In this document: positions 1 through 12,229 of the stretch, piece by piece
How positions within the stretch are numbered: the stretch's first letter is position 1
Layout: each line of letters opens with the position of its first letter
DNA from: Daphnia carinata
Lineage: Eukaryota > Arthropoda > Branchiopoda > Diplostraca > Daphniidae
Assembly (NCBI RefSeq): GCF_022539665.2
Contig: NC_081338.1
Coordinates: 3,595,679 to 3,659,678, forward strand
Length of the DNA stretch: 64,000 bases
Direction: 5' to 3'
The notes under the pieces: model-generated
The model's input: the letters and a program-made list of their open reading frames with translations, nothing else
Told to the model about the DNA's origin: nothing
The model's database searches: none
Translations under genes and position numbers: made by a program

Positions 1-58
1 ACTTAAGTTAATTGTTCAATGTGCAAGTAAGAATTGAGTTTGAAATGGCGGTAAAAGA

Positions 59-2639
<2,581 letters not shown>

Positions 2640-3879
2640 AGTTGTGAATTGTGATGTTGCGATAATTGGTAACGGCAAACAGACTATGAACGTAAAAGCA
2701 AGGATGAAATACAAACGTACGGTACCCAGATTACTGTAGATCTATCATCCAAGTAATTGGATCCCTTGGACAGATTTAATTTACGTTAACTGAAGCTGCC
2801 TACAAGGTCCTAACGTGGATCTACAATTGGTTCCTTTAGGCATATCACGATAACATTTTTGATTCAATTACGATCAACGTATGAAGGAGACAAAAAAACG
2901 AACACGTGACGACTGGCGTGAACAGACTGTGTCACTGGCACGATGGGAAGGGGCTAAAACAGTAAACGACATCTGGTTTGGTTTAATATAGGCTTGCCTT
3001 TAGAGCAAATATAATATTAAAAAAAAATAAGCAACAAGTTCTCTGACGAAAGAGGGGTTTAAATAAAATTATGGACTTAAAATCTATGAGCCCCAAATGT
3101 TATGCTTTACCACTGCATTGCCTCCAACGCATGATTCGTTCAGCTCTGGGGGAAGCCTTCTGTTGAACACCTCATCATTATGAAACAACTGTCGAATCCT
3201 CGAGCTTAGAACGACCGATTATATGAATAATTCTTCAAAGCTAAAGCTATAACTTAAAATTATAATTAACGACATCACTTCGGCAACTTTTTAGACCAAA
3301 CTTGTGTTTGTGTACGAAATGGGAAGTGGTCGAATGCGATTCCGATAATGTCTCATTTTTCGCCAAAATTTCTCGTCGAGCTTTTGCTTATCGTTTTCCC
3401 AGTGATAAATCTTTGTTTTCCGGTTACATAGATTGAGTAGCTATACTTCCTTTATAAACACAGAATGTGTGATAGGAGTATTGCAGGTATTTTTTAACTA
3501 TTGCACCCATTTCCTAATGTCCATCGGGTAACACATACAACTTGTTTCATTCACTGAAGTGTTCATTATAGCGCTGCGTGAAAATATGTTCGGAAACGTT
3601 GCAAGCCTTTTATTGGCAGTTTTGGTAGTAGTTAGTAATCCACTGCGTCATTTACAAAGCAAATCAAAATTTGCGATACTTGAATGTCGTCAAGCAACAG
3701 ATTAATTTTATTTTTCCTGTAACACCAAATGAATTTTCAGCTTTACAATCGCTGTTTCGCGTTACAAATACTATTATTCTACACTTTATCAATCTACAAT
3801 AATTGCGTGTAATGCCCCAAATATTAAACTAGGCTGCTGTTCAATACTTTGTTCTAGTAAGTAACAAGAAAATTTTCAA
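2640..3879. other. Intergenic spacer between Dot1L start and ionotropic receptor stop
   Basis: This stretch is A/T-rich. It should include the Dot1L promoter near its left end and the receptor 3' UTR near its right end. I see no coding exon, RNA gene or repeat family that I can support. Confidence 0.5.
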
Positions 3880-5775
3880 TCAGTTGTTTCGTTTGAAGAA
3901 ATAAATGCCAAATGGTCGACACAACATTTTATGAAACAAAATTTCAGCTAAGAAAACAACAATATCGATGCAGTAGCAGAGTAATAAAAGGTAAAAGGCT
4001 CCTTCGAGACTGTAGAGGGAAAATGGTTCTTTCTTTTTCTTTGAACGCTTCGTTAATAAAACTTGGTCGTTATTAACGACAGCGTCAAGCCAATGGTCAA
4101 TTATCCCAGCTCCATTCAACTGGTGAATGATCTGTGTCATTGCGGATTTAAACGGAGCACCGCTATTCATAGCAATCGCAACAGGAAACGTACGCAAACA
4201 TTCGCGCATTACATGGAGTCTTTGACGTGGATCTACACTGTGAACGGAAATGTTGTGCATCGTGCTAGGTGAGACCGTTGCTGACAAGTACTTGAGAAAA
4301 TGTTTGTTCTCGTACAGCGCATTGACATTTTCTTGTCCCATAAGGACTTGAACGGTCATATTTGGGGGCACCAATCTCTGCCGGCGTCCGAGTTCAATGG
4401 TATCGGGATCGCTTGAATATTGGGCTAAATCTCGCACGAAGGTATTGAAACCGTAAGGCACCAGGTCACTGCGTACCAGTTGGGTTATTGTATCTATTGG
4501 TAGCATAGAAACTGGACTTCTGGCTAACCATGATATCAATCCTGTACGATAAACGGTGCCCAGAAGGAAACAGAAGAGCCACCAATTTGAAGTGTAAATG
4601 CGTACAGGCCATGAGGATTTCTCGTCGGATCCCGATCGTACGCCCGTGATGCTCTGAGCGTTGTAGATCATCGCTTCATTAAAGAAGCGCAATCGGTCAC
4701 GTGAGCCGAAAATTTTATGGTAACACAGAGCCACCATTTGAATGAGTAATCCTCCAAAAAAGAGAGAGAAACAGGTTGCCACCCAAATGGAATTATCAAA
4801 CGGTTTGATGAGGGCATAGGCTTGTGGCCATAATTCCGGTGGAGGCGTTAGAAAGGTAGAGCACGATATGTCGTAAGGATAGCTGAATTCTACCTGTTTG
4901 ATGTAGTGTAACGTCATGAAAACGTTAGCCACACCCAAAGATGCTTCTCCGCGCGATACTTGACCAATCAATCCCGTCCAGGTACCATTGTCCAGCTTAT
5001 TGCCCCATTTGGAGCCCGCTTGAGTTGAAGATGAAAATATTGGCTGGAATTGAAGAATTTTACCCATAACACGGATAAGATTGGGATCGCGGCCGCAGTT
5101 TTCGTCCTCGTCTTCTTTACATTTCACCGTTGTAGGAGGAACGGAGAAAGTCGACACCTTTACGGGACGATTCCGGTAGCTGAAAGTCTGGTCAAACAAG
5201 ATTCGTTTTTGGTTGGCTTCGAGAACGTTTCCATCGTAAACTCCGATCATTTCAGACGCTTCCATCGTAGATAACAAACGGTGACGGTGGAAATGTAGAA
5301 TTGGCTTGTTGACGGCTTTTGTTTTTGGACTCCAGGTGTAACGCTCTTCGATCCGGATCAAATCTAAATCATCGTTCTGGAGAACGTTATTGCCGTCGCT
5401 AAAAATCAGGAATGTTTTGGTACAATCAATTTGCTTTGAAGCTAAGGATTGCTGTAGAAATTCTTCTATAATCGAATTAGATTCGTCGTTGGCGATGATA
5501 AGGTAAGCGTCGCTGGATGGCATTTTTGAAATGAAAGGGTAGTTATCTGGAGATAATTCCAACATAACTTTAGGGACCTGTATGTCTAGGATCCAATCGC
5601 TTTTGTCGCTGGTGGCATCTTGTGTAAATAAAATTGTTAACCTCTTCCATAGGAAACGGCCGTTTCGAGCCAGTTCGTTCACGAACTGGGTTTTCAGCTG
5701 TTGGTGATAATCTTCGGCAATGCCTGGAGAAAGCTGGAATGCTACAAGTAAAAAGAATAGCAAAACTTTGTTCAT
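3880..5775 (-). CDS. Divergent ionotropic receptor (IR, glutamate-receptor-related channel), intronless
   Basis: Predicted ligand-gated cation channel of the arthropod IR family, probably chemosensory. I start at the ATG at 5775 because it opens a signal peptide (MNKVLLFFLLVAFQLSPGIA); the open frame upstream of it begins only with a GTG codon. The protein has 631 residues. Order: signal peptide 1-20, divergent N-terminal domain to about 200, ligand-binding half S1 about 205-325, TM1 about 329-350, pore region about 365-392, TM2 about 397-417, S2 about 420-575, TM3 about 590-613, short basic tail. The SYTANL-type motif of true glutamate receptors is replaced by YRTGLISWL, and the conserved PID follows it (MLPIDTI), as in IRs. 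A single exon is typical of the divergent IR subfamilies. The ligand cannot be read from sequence, and a 5' non-coding exon is possible. Confidence 0.85.
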   Translation of the reverse strand: MNKVLLFFLLVAFQLSPGIAEDYHQQLKTQFVNELARNGRFLWKRLTILFTQDATSDKSDWILDIQVPKVMLELSPDNYPFISKMPSSDAYLIIANDESNSIIEEFLQQSLASKQIDCTKTFLIFSDGNNVLQNDDLDLIRIEERYTWSPKTKAVNKPILHFHRHRLLSTMEASEMIGVYDGNVLEANQKRILFDQTFSYRNRPVKVSTFSVPPTTVKCKEDEDENCGRDPNLIRVMGKILQFQPIFSSSTQAGSKWGNKLDNGTWTGLIGQVSRGEASLGVANVFMTLHYIKQVEFSYPYDISCSTFLTPPPELWPQAYALIKPFDNSIWVATCFSLFFGGLLIQMVALCYHKIFGSRDRLRFFNEAMIYNAQSITGVRSGSDEKSSWPVRIYTSNWWLFCFLLGTVYRTGLISWLARSPVSMLPIDTITQLVRSDLVPYGFNTFVRDLAQYSSDPDTIELGRRQRLVPPNMTVQVLMGQENVNALYENKHFLKYLSATVSPSTMHNISVHSVDPRQRLHVMRECLRTFPVAIAMNSGAPFKSAMTQIIHQLNGAGIIDHWLDAVVNNDQVLLTKRSKKKKEPFSLYSLEGAFYLLLLCYCIDIVVFLAEILFHKMLCRPFGIYFFKRNN

Positions 5776-7396
5776 GTTGATTTTACCCGTGAAAAGCTGG
5801 ATTGTTTCCAGTGCCGGAGTAAAACGACAACTGGTTTCCGAACAAACAAACTCGACGGCTTTAACTGGCCGGAGTTGCTTCCCCTTCATCACGCGGACAT
5901 TTTCCAGGCCGGCATGCTGCGTGTCCAGAGAATATTTGCTATCGATAAAAGGCGTTTTCATTTGTAACTTGAGTCGATATTTTATGTCAAAGAGATGAAC
6001 TGCTTCGCGGAGTTCAAACTGATCCGATACGCAAGGTATATCCACGTCTTTTACCTGCGTTTGATTATTTAATGTCGTTCAAGTATTGATTTATTGGTTT
6101 CCATAATTGTTTTTGATTTGGTTGGACATGACGTTAGCTTGAAGGGCTCATAATCATCCATGGCAGGATAACGGTTGACAGATTACAGATCAAGGCGTGG
6201 CCCTATAAATAAATAAGTGGCAATCAACAGTGTTGGGCTTAATTGAGAAGAACCTTACCAAATCCTGCGCTCCTCTGGAAACTGTTGGGGCTAATTTGCA
6301 TGTTAAACGAAGCATTGAAGATAAAAAAATGATTTGCGAGCCAAATGTCAGAACCATGGTCTCCTCACGTCATCCTAGCTCCATAGAAGCTCGACAGAAT
6401 CATGGAATATGGCTCCATCCTCATCAGTTAGGGTGAAGATTAATCTACTGCAATCTGACTAGGACTATTTTACATGTTTAGTAACTCCCGTGCCACACGG
6501 CCACAACATCCCAAGGTGCTGTTGTGGCAACCGCAGATAACTTTCATACCATGTAGAAACCCGATTTGAACTCGGGATATTTGTGTTGCAAGTTCGATGC
6601 TATTCCACCTCGACCAGTAGAGTTACATATTCAGGAACAAAATAAAGCAAACAGTATTGAATAATGAAATGTCATTCGGTATTACGTTCACGTATGTAAT
6701 GTTGTTACTATTAGAAATCAACCGGTTGCAAGGTAAATAAACTTTGAAAGTTTGTAATCGTTTCGATCGTTGTTTTCGTGAGCCAAAAACTGGATTCACA
6801 CTTTATATGGCCCCGCTGAAATTGTCATTTAGAAAGCGGTGGCGAGATATAGGCGTTGGTTTTTGAGTTTCCACATTTTTAGCTTGTTCCACTGGATTAA
6901 TGTAAAGAATTAGCGAAAACAGCTATTACTTCTACAAACAAAAAAACCAGAAAAAGCTTAGTATCCCCTAAACAACGATAGAATAGTTGATTAACCTGAT
7001 CTGCCCACACAAATTGCGGGCAGGGCCATGCTGGGGCGTGTGCCGTGGAAACTCTACAGCCAGTTAATGCAAACTCTAATTATTTCGGATGGGCGTAGTG
7101 AAAATTTGTCTCAACGTGATGCGCTAATGAGCCATTGACTGGTCAGCTTGGATCAATTGGATCACGTAAAATAGTACAATACGGCATGATTTCATCAGTC
7201 ATATTGAATCTGAATTTGAGATTACAAAAGCGATGATAAAATATTTTGAAAATAAAGCAAATCTTATAAATTTTTTGTTTCTCTGGAGCACGAGATGAGA
7301 GAGAATAAATCCATTACGCAATCATGTAGGAAAACAATCATGCTGATAAACTATCTTAAGGCAATTAATAAATAAGCGTTACTATTATCACTGCCC
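5776..7396. other. Intergenic region with a tRNA-like element
   Basis: I see no protein-coding exon that I can support. Apart from the tRNA-derived element listed separately, it holds A/T-rich spacer. The open stretch 6230-6436 on the plus strand has no recognisable protein and no splice context. Confidence 0.5.
6490..6618 (-). mobile_element. Possible tRNA-derived SINE or tRNA pseudogene
   Basis: Read on the minus strand, 6560-6576 folds as a perfect tRNA T-arm (CCCGA loop TCGGG, loop GTTCAAA), which doubles as a pol III B box. Upstream, GAGGTGGAATAGCA resembles an A box and D-arm. The anticodon stem is degenerate, so this is not a working tRNA. Just beyond lies an inverted repeat (GCCACAACA at 6499 pairing with TGTTGTGGC at 6519). 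Together these suggest a short tRNA-headed retroelement. I could not identify target-site duplications or a family. Confidence 0.4.
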
Positions 7397-8306
7397 TTAG
7401 TAGGTTGCAGTGTAACCTGGACGTAACCAGTATGGCAAAAAGTTGGGTGGAATGGTGGCAGTGTCATCATAGAAGCTAGTAACTGGAGTCTCGTAGACGG
7501 AAGTGACGTCCACCGGAGTTTCGTAGGCAACGTCCACCGGAGTCTCGTAGGCGGAACCGACGGTCTCCGGATCCTCGTAGGTGGAAGTGACGGTTTCAGG
7601 AGTCTCGTAGGCCGGTTCAGAATCAACTTGTTCGACGTTGGAGTCGGTTGAGGAGGATGAGGAGGATGAGGAAGACGATGAAGTAGTTTCATCATCTTGC
7701 TTTCCTTCCTTTAGAGATTCGAATTCAGCATGATGCTCAACGTGGGAATCCTCGTCGTCATCGTCATCATCATCGTCGTCATCTTCATCACTGCCGTTGT
7801 TATATGCAGCCTAAGAATCAATTGATTGTCAAGCATTAAATTACTCCACCAACCTATTTAGGATTTTCTTTCTTTAACGAGACTCACGTAACTTGTCGAT
7901 ACTTCGGAGTAAACTAATTCGTTGGTAGCTTGCGTTGGATAAACCACACTAGTATGAATCTGTTCGGAGTATGTTGGAGCAGAAGAATCCGGTGAGGAAT
8001 AGGTAGGATCTGAAGCTGAAGAAGAATAGTTAGGATCTGAAGCTGAAGACAAATAGTTAGGATCTGAAGCTGAAGGCGAATAGTTAGGATCTGAAACTGA
8101 AGCATATGAGGGTTCTGAAACGGATGCGGAGTAAACCGATGCGGCAGAAACACTATCCGTGACGTAGGTAGCGGCAGCAACGGCAAAAAGAGTAGCGAGG
8201 ATAATGAACTGTAAACAAGATCAAAATGAAATGCTACTAAACTGAAAATATTAAAGCTAAAAGAAAGTTAAATACAAAAATATTTTTAGTCTTTGTGTAC
8301 CTTCAT
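7397..8306 (-). CDS. Secreted Tyr/Ser-rich repeat protein with poly-Asp block
   Basis: Small secreted low-complexity protein of about 246 residues, of unknown function. Three exons: 8305-region ATGAAG (8301-8306, coding only Met-Lys), 7888-8208 and 7397-7810; all junctions are phase 0 with GT/AG. Exon 2 opens with a signal peptide (FIILATLFAVAAATYV), then four copies of a nine-residue unit based on SASDPNYSS (27-bp repeat). Exon 3 carries an acidic run (DEDDDDDDDDDED), a poly-Ser run, then repeats of YETP(V/E)xV, and ends GYTATY. A Met-Lys first exon and Tyr-rich repeats resemble arthropod cuticle and eggshell genes, but no chitin-binding R&R motif is present. The acidic block might bind Ca2+; that is inference. 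Confidence 0.75.
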
Positions 8307-8368
8307 GTTGGTGTTTAGCTGATGGAAGGCGTTGACTAACTGATGCAGGTCGACTACCGTTTATCGAC

Positions 8369-8375
8369 TTTTATA
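8369..8375 (-). promoter_or_regulatory. TATA box of the 7.4-8.3 kb gene, with TCAGTT initiator at 8338-8343
   Basis: TATAAAA on the minus strand lies about 31 bp upstream of an arthropod-type initiator TCAGTT, leaving a 5' leader of about 35 nt before the ATG at 8306. An E-box-like CACGTG sits right next to the TATA box. Confidence 0.65.
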
Positions 8376-9653
8376 CACGTGACCGCTGTTAGGTTTCTTA
8401 TTTTTGCACGAAAGAGTTCAGAGACATTAGCTACGATATATGAGAAATTCAAAAAGTGAAATGATTTTCTTTGTTTAAAAAACAAAACCAGTTTCCAAAC
8501 AAGTAGCACAATCTTAGGGGATCCCCACCATTGATCGCAGTTGCAAGCAACAGGAATGACTGGTGAACGGCGATCTGCCTTCACAAGCACTGAAAACAGA
8601 GAAAGTGTAAAACATAAACAAGCATATTACATGTAAAGTGGCCTGAAATGCAAAAAAAAACTCGAGGAGACAAAAAGACGACAAGAATCAATTAAAATTT
8701 TGTATGGAATGCATATACACCACGTTTTTGTAGAGGTGAGAAAATCTAAATTCGTGAAAGTTCACTATAGAGAACAGTAGGGGAAAAAAACCCTGTCATC
8801 AGATCATGCTAATTTATGTCGTGCGTTTGATATTTTATCAGAAAATGAAAGTGCTTGTTAAGTCAGCCCAAATTTATCTTAGATCAGATGAAACGTGTGG
8901 CGATTGGGAAATGCCTGTTATGTTAAATGTAGCGAAACTCGGTGATACAATCCACCTAACGTATTTCACGTTGGACAGTAGCAAAGAGACGCTCCCAATA
9001 TGGAAGAAAAATTCTTGCGATCAGTTTCATGACGAGCTCTTGAAATTTTCTATTCTTATTAGATTTCTCTCCCTCCCAATTTGCTGGTTCGGTTGATCAG
9101 TTCCTGAACTATTTTAAATAAAAATTTCTCATCACGATTCAAAATGAAATCTTTGCCATGTTGCAAAAAAAAAGGGTATTGATAGAAAGCAATGAACTTA
9201 CAGCAATAGAGTAAAGCATCAACGTTGGAAGTGTCCAACTATGCTGAACGACTTCGCACATGTAGTCGAAGAGGTAGGGATCGAATGCCGACACGTGGAT
9301 TCTGCCCAATGAACGCTTGGTTTTCTAATTTATTTTTCACTAAAACATCGTCCAGAAAAGCCATAAAGTTATGGCAGATGTCACAATGCACCACTGTTTA
9401 ACCTCACCAACACACAACCTAATAACTCATTTCTAAAGTGTTTAAAAATCAACTTTATTTTTGCTAGCATTGTAGCCCAGCACATCTCTAGCAGGTGGCA
9501 CAGGCGCAACTGATTCCTTGACGTAGATGTATAGCACTGACATCGAAAAAAATCTAAGGGGGAAGGGTAAGAATCTTAGTTTCCAAGAAAACAGGGCCAT
9601 TTACGTAACGACATCCCTGCCTTTGTAAGATAAAAGGTACACGAATGGGGGGA
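8376..9653. other. Divergent intergenic region
   Basis: This lies between two divergently transcribed secreted-protein genes, so it should hold both upstream regions. The open frame 8806-9096 (plus, 96 codons) has no recognisable domain. The motif ATCCCTGCCT at 9613-9622 recurs upstream of the 17.0-kb paralog and is reported under findings. Confidence 0.5.
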
Positions 9654-9660
9654 TATAAAA
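9654..9660 (+). promoter_or_regulatory. TATA box of the 9.8-kb repeat-protein gene
   Basis: TATAAAA, followed about 30 bp later by an initiator-like ATCATTTGAG. The paralog at 17.0 kb has the matching ATCAGTTGAG in the same place, which supports both as core promoters. Confidence 0.65.
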
Positions 9661-9775
9661 AGCGTGTCCAGGCATGCGTTACATCATTTGAGTTTGATGA
9701 TTTAAAACTGATTCAGTTCCTTGTAGTTAATATAATATTTTATATCTTGTTGGATCACGATCGCCGTTCATCGTA

Positions 9776-11260
9776 ATGGGTAAGACCTTACGTTTTCAGA
9801 CTGTTCTTCTTTCTATGTCATCTTTGTTCTTCTTTTTTCACTTGCATAGAGGTGCAAAACATTTGTGAGTATTCAAGATGTTATGTTTGGTTATTGTGCC
9901 ATTTGAATACATTGATTTAACGATAAATGTGCGTTAATTCATGTTTTATGTGGCAGATACTTATGCGGCAATGCTGATATTGGTTGTTGTTTCGTTGATG
10001 CTGGATGGATTAACTCCAAGTGGGTCGATGCATTCATTTTACTACCCCACCCCGGCGTCGTCCTACCCCAAAATGGCGCCCTATAACACTCCGAAAGCGC
10101 CTCTATTACCAAAACAATTTGTTTACAACGCTGCAGTGCAGCCCAATCGCATTATGAAGACTCCTGCCTACCCCATCGTGGCTCCATCCTACTCTTCTAT
10201 GTCCCCGGCCTACCCTTCTATGGCTCCAGTCTACCCTACTCCGTCACCAGCTCGCTCCAAGTTGGTTCCAACCTACCCCGCGAAGGCTCCAACCTACCCT
10301 GAAATCCCTCCAGCACACCGCACTATGGCCCCAGCCTACCCCACAACAAGCCCAGCTTACTCCACCACAACCCAAGCTTACTCACCTATGGTTCCAGCCT
10401 ACACCACCATGATTCCACCCTACCCTACCATGGCCTCAGTTTATCTGAGCATGGAACCAGCCTATACCACTGCAGCCCAAGCTGTCCCTACTACGACTCT
10501 ATCCTACCCTTCAATGGTATATTCCAACACTAAAATGGCTCCCGTCTTTCCCACGGTGGCCTCTCCGTACGTTACAATGAATCTTGTATCCCCTGCAATG
10601 GCTACCACCTACCCCACGATAGTTTCTTTGCATCCCAATTCTTACCTCACGATGGCCCCCTCATATTCCACCGTTGCTCCCGCCAACGCGTTCCCTGCCT
10701 ACCCTTCCTATACTACAGCAGTACTTGCTTCATCTACCACGCCACCTTACTACGCCGCAGTAAAGTCCCACTCCACTACGATTGTGCCTTTCTACCCCCC
10801 GGACGCACGCTACTACACCACCTTGATGCCTGCCTACACTACACTGGTATCTTATCCCTCTACAAAGTCATCCTACATCGCTACCGCTGATCCTCCTTCC
10901 ACTACTCCGATATCTTTCTCTTTCGTCACGGCCTCTTCCCCTCCTATTATGATGCCCTCTTCATCTACGCCTTACTACACCGAAAATGAAAAGTATTACA
11001 GCAACATGGCGCCGTATTACCCCACAATGTTACCCTATGTCACACCGACTCATAAAAGCATGATCTCCTCCTTTTACTCTACCATGAGGCCTTCCTACCC
11101 CACAATTGCCCCCTACTCCATTGTAACAGCTGCCTATTACACTACGATGATACCTTTATCTATTTCGAAGATGAATGATGAAAGATCGTTCTACACCACT
11201 ACATCTTACTACACAACAAGGTTTACTACTCCGAGTTTTGACTCAAAGGCCCCCTCGTAA
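9776..11260 (+). CDS. Secreted Pro/Tyr-rich degenerate heptad-repeat protein
   Basis: Two exons, 9776-9779 and 9957-11260, giving 435 residues. Exon 1 codes only ATG plus one G; the junction yields MDTYAAMLILVVVSLMLDG, a clean signal peptide. The mature protein is low complexity and follows a seven-residue register through much of its length: units such as SPAYPSM, VPAYTTM, IPPYPTM, EPAYTTA keep Pro at position 2, Tyr at 4 and Ser/Thr-Met at 6-7 although the other residues drift. It is the diverged paralog of the 17.0-kb gene, with which it shares the 4-nt first exon, the signal peptide style and the promoter layout. It has no Cys, no catalytic motif and no membrane anchor after the signal. 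Function is unknown; a structural extracellular material is the likely role. Confidence 0.8.
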
Positions 11261-12229
11261 TAGTGTGCCGCCTAAAATCCCACAACTTCTCTTTTACGTG
11301 AAGCTAATCGCTATTTATGTGTGCTCAATTTCTTGCCACATTGCGTGTCTGTGTTGAGTGTTGTATTATTTGTGAGTGTAGATATTATTCATTCACAAAA
11401 TCACCTTGAAAGTAAAGCCGTTATTACAGAAGACACTCGCAAACAAGAACAGTGAATTACTATTTTCGTATAAGGATGATGTCGATAATGCGCATGTTTT
11501 CACAAAGTCATTTCGTCCGTTTTCTAGCCATCAACACATTCCGAGTTCAACGGTTGTTTTGTTGAAAACAAGTTTGAAAAATAAAAAGTTTCACGATGTC
11601 GAGGAGACAACTCTGAATTCCTTGGATTTTCCAGTTAAGTTGAGAACAACCGGAATAGCTGGTGAAGGGTGATCCGCAACGAAAAGTGAGAGTAAAAGTG
11701 CTAAACACATCCATAAATTGTTTTTTAAGGGCACTGGTGCACAATACGAATACGAAAAGTTGGATAGTCTGTCATTAGCTATGCAAATCCATTTTGCATA
11801 TGATTCACTTGGGTGTCGAGATGAGGGCCGTACCTGTAAAACACGACTAACGCAGTTTGACGCATGCATAATCACTATTATTATTCCAATATGTCGTGAG
11901 CTGAAATGTTGATCTCATATCAATGCCCATCACAGGAAGAAATGCCTTTTTTTGTAAATTTCCATTGTTATCACAGTTTTGAAATTAACAGCAATGAAGA
12001 AAAGTAGGTTAGCTTTCAAATCAAATTTGTACAGATAACCCTCCCCCAAAATGCACAATTTCTAATGCTTCGCTTAATGTATTTCTGGATAATCACTCGA
12101 CGATGCCATTTACCTGAAAGGAAATCATCCGCTCTTATGATGGGTACTATTTGATTAAGAATGCACAGAAATAGAAAGCAATCAAACGTGGAAGAGCTGC
12201 TCTTTTGCTGCGTCCCAACTACACCCGTG
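11261..12229. other. Intergenic/3' flanks of two converging genes
   Basis: 3' flank of the 9.8-kb gene and of the kinase gene. Open frames at 11406-11672 and 11718-11912 (plus) have no family resemblance and no splice partners that I can see, so I do not call them. Confidence 0.5.

Noticed and set aside
5776-6045. N-terminal extension of the ionotropic receptor (about 90 residues)
   Set aside because: The extended frame opens with GTG, not ATG, and would bury an excellent signal peptide in the middle of the protein. The ATG at 5775 is preferred.
7914-8186. Alternative-frame open stretch with LQLQILTI repeats
   Set aside because: It is a frame shadow of the SASDPNYSS repeat in exon 2 of the secreted gene.
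8806-9096. 96-codon open frame on the plus strand
   Set aside because: No recognisable domain, no signal or splice partners, and it lies in a divergent promoter region.
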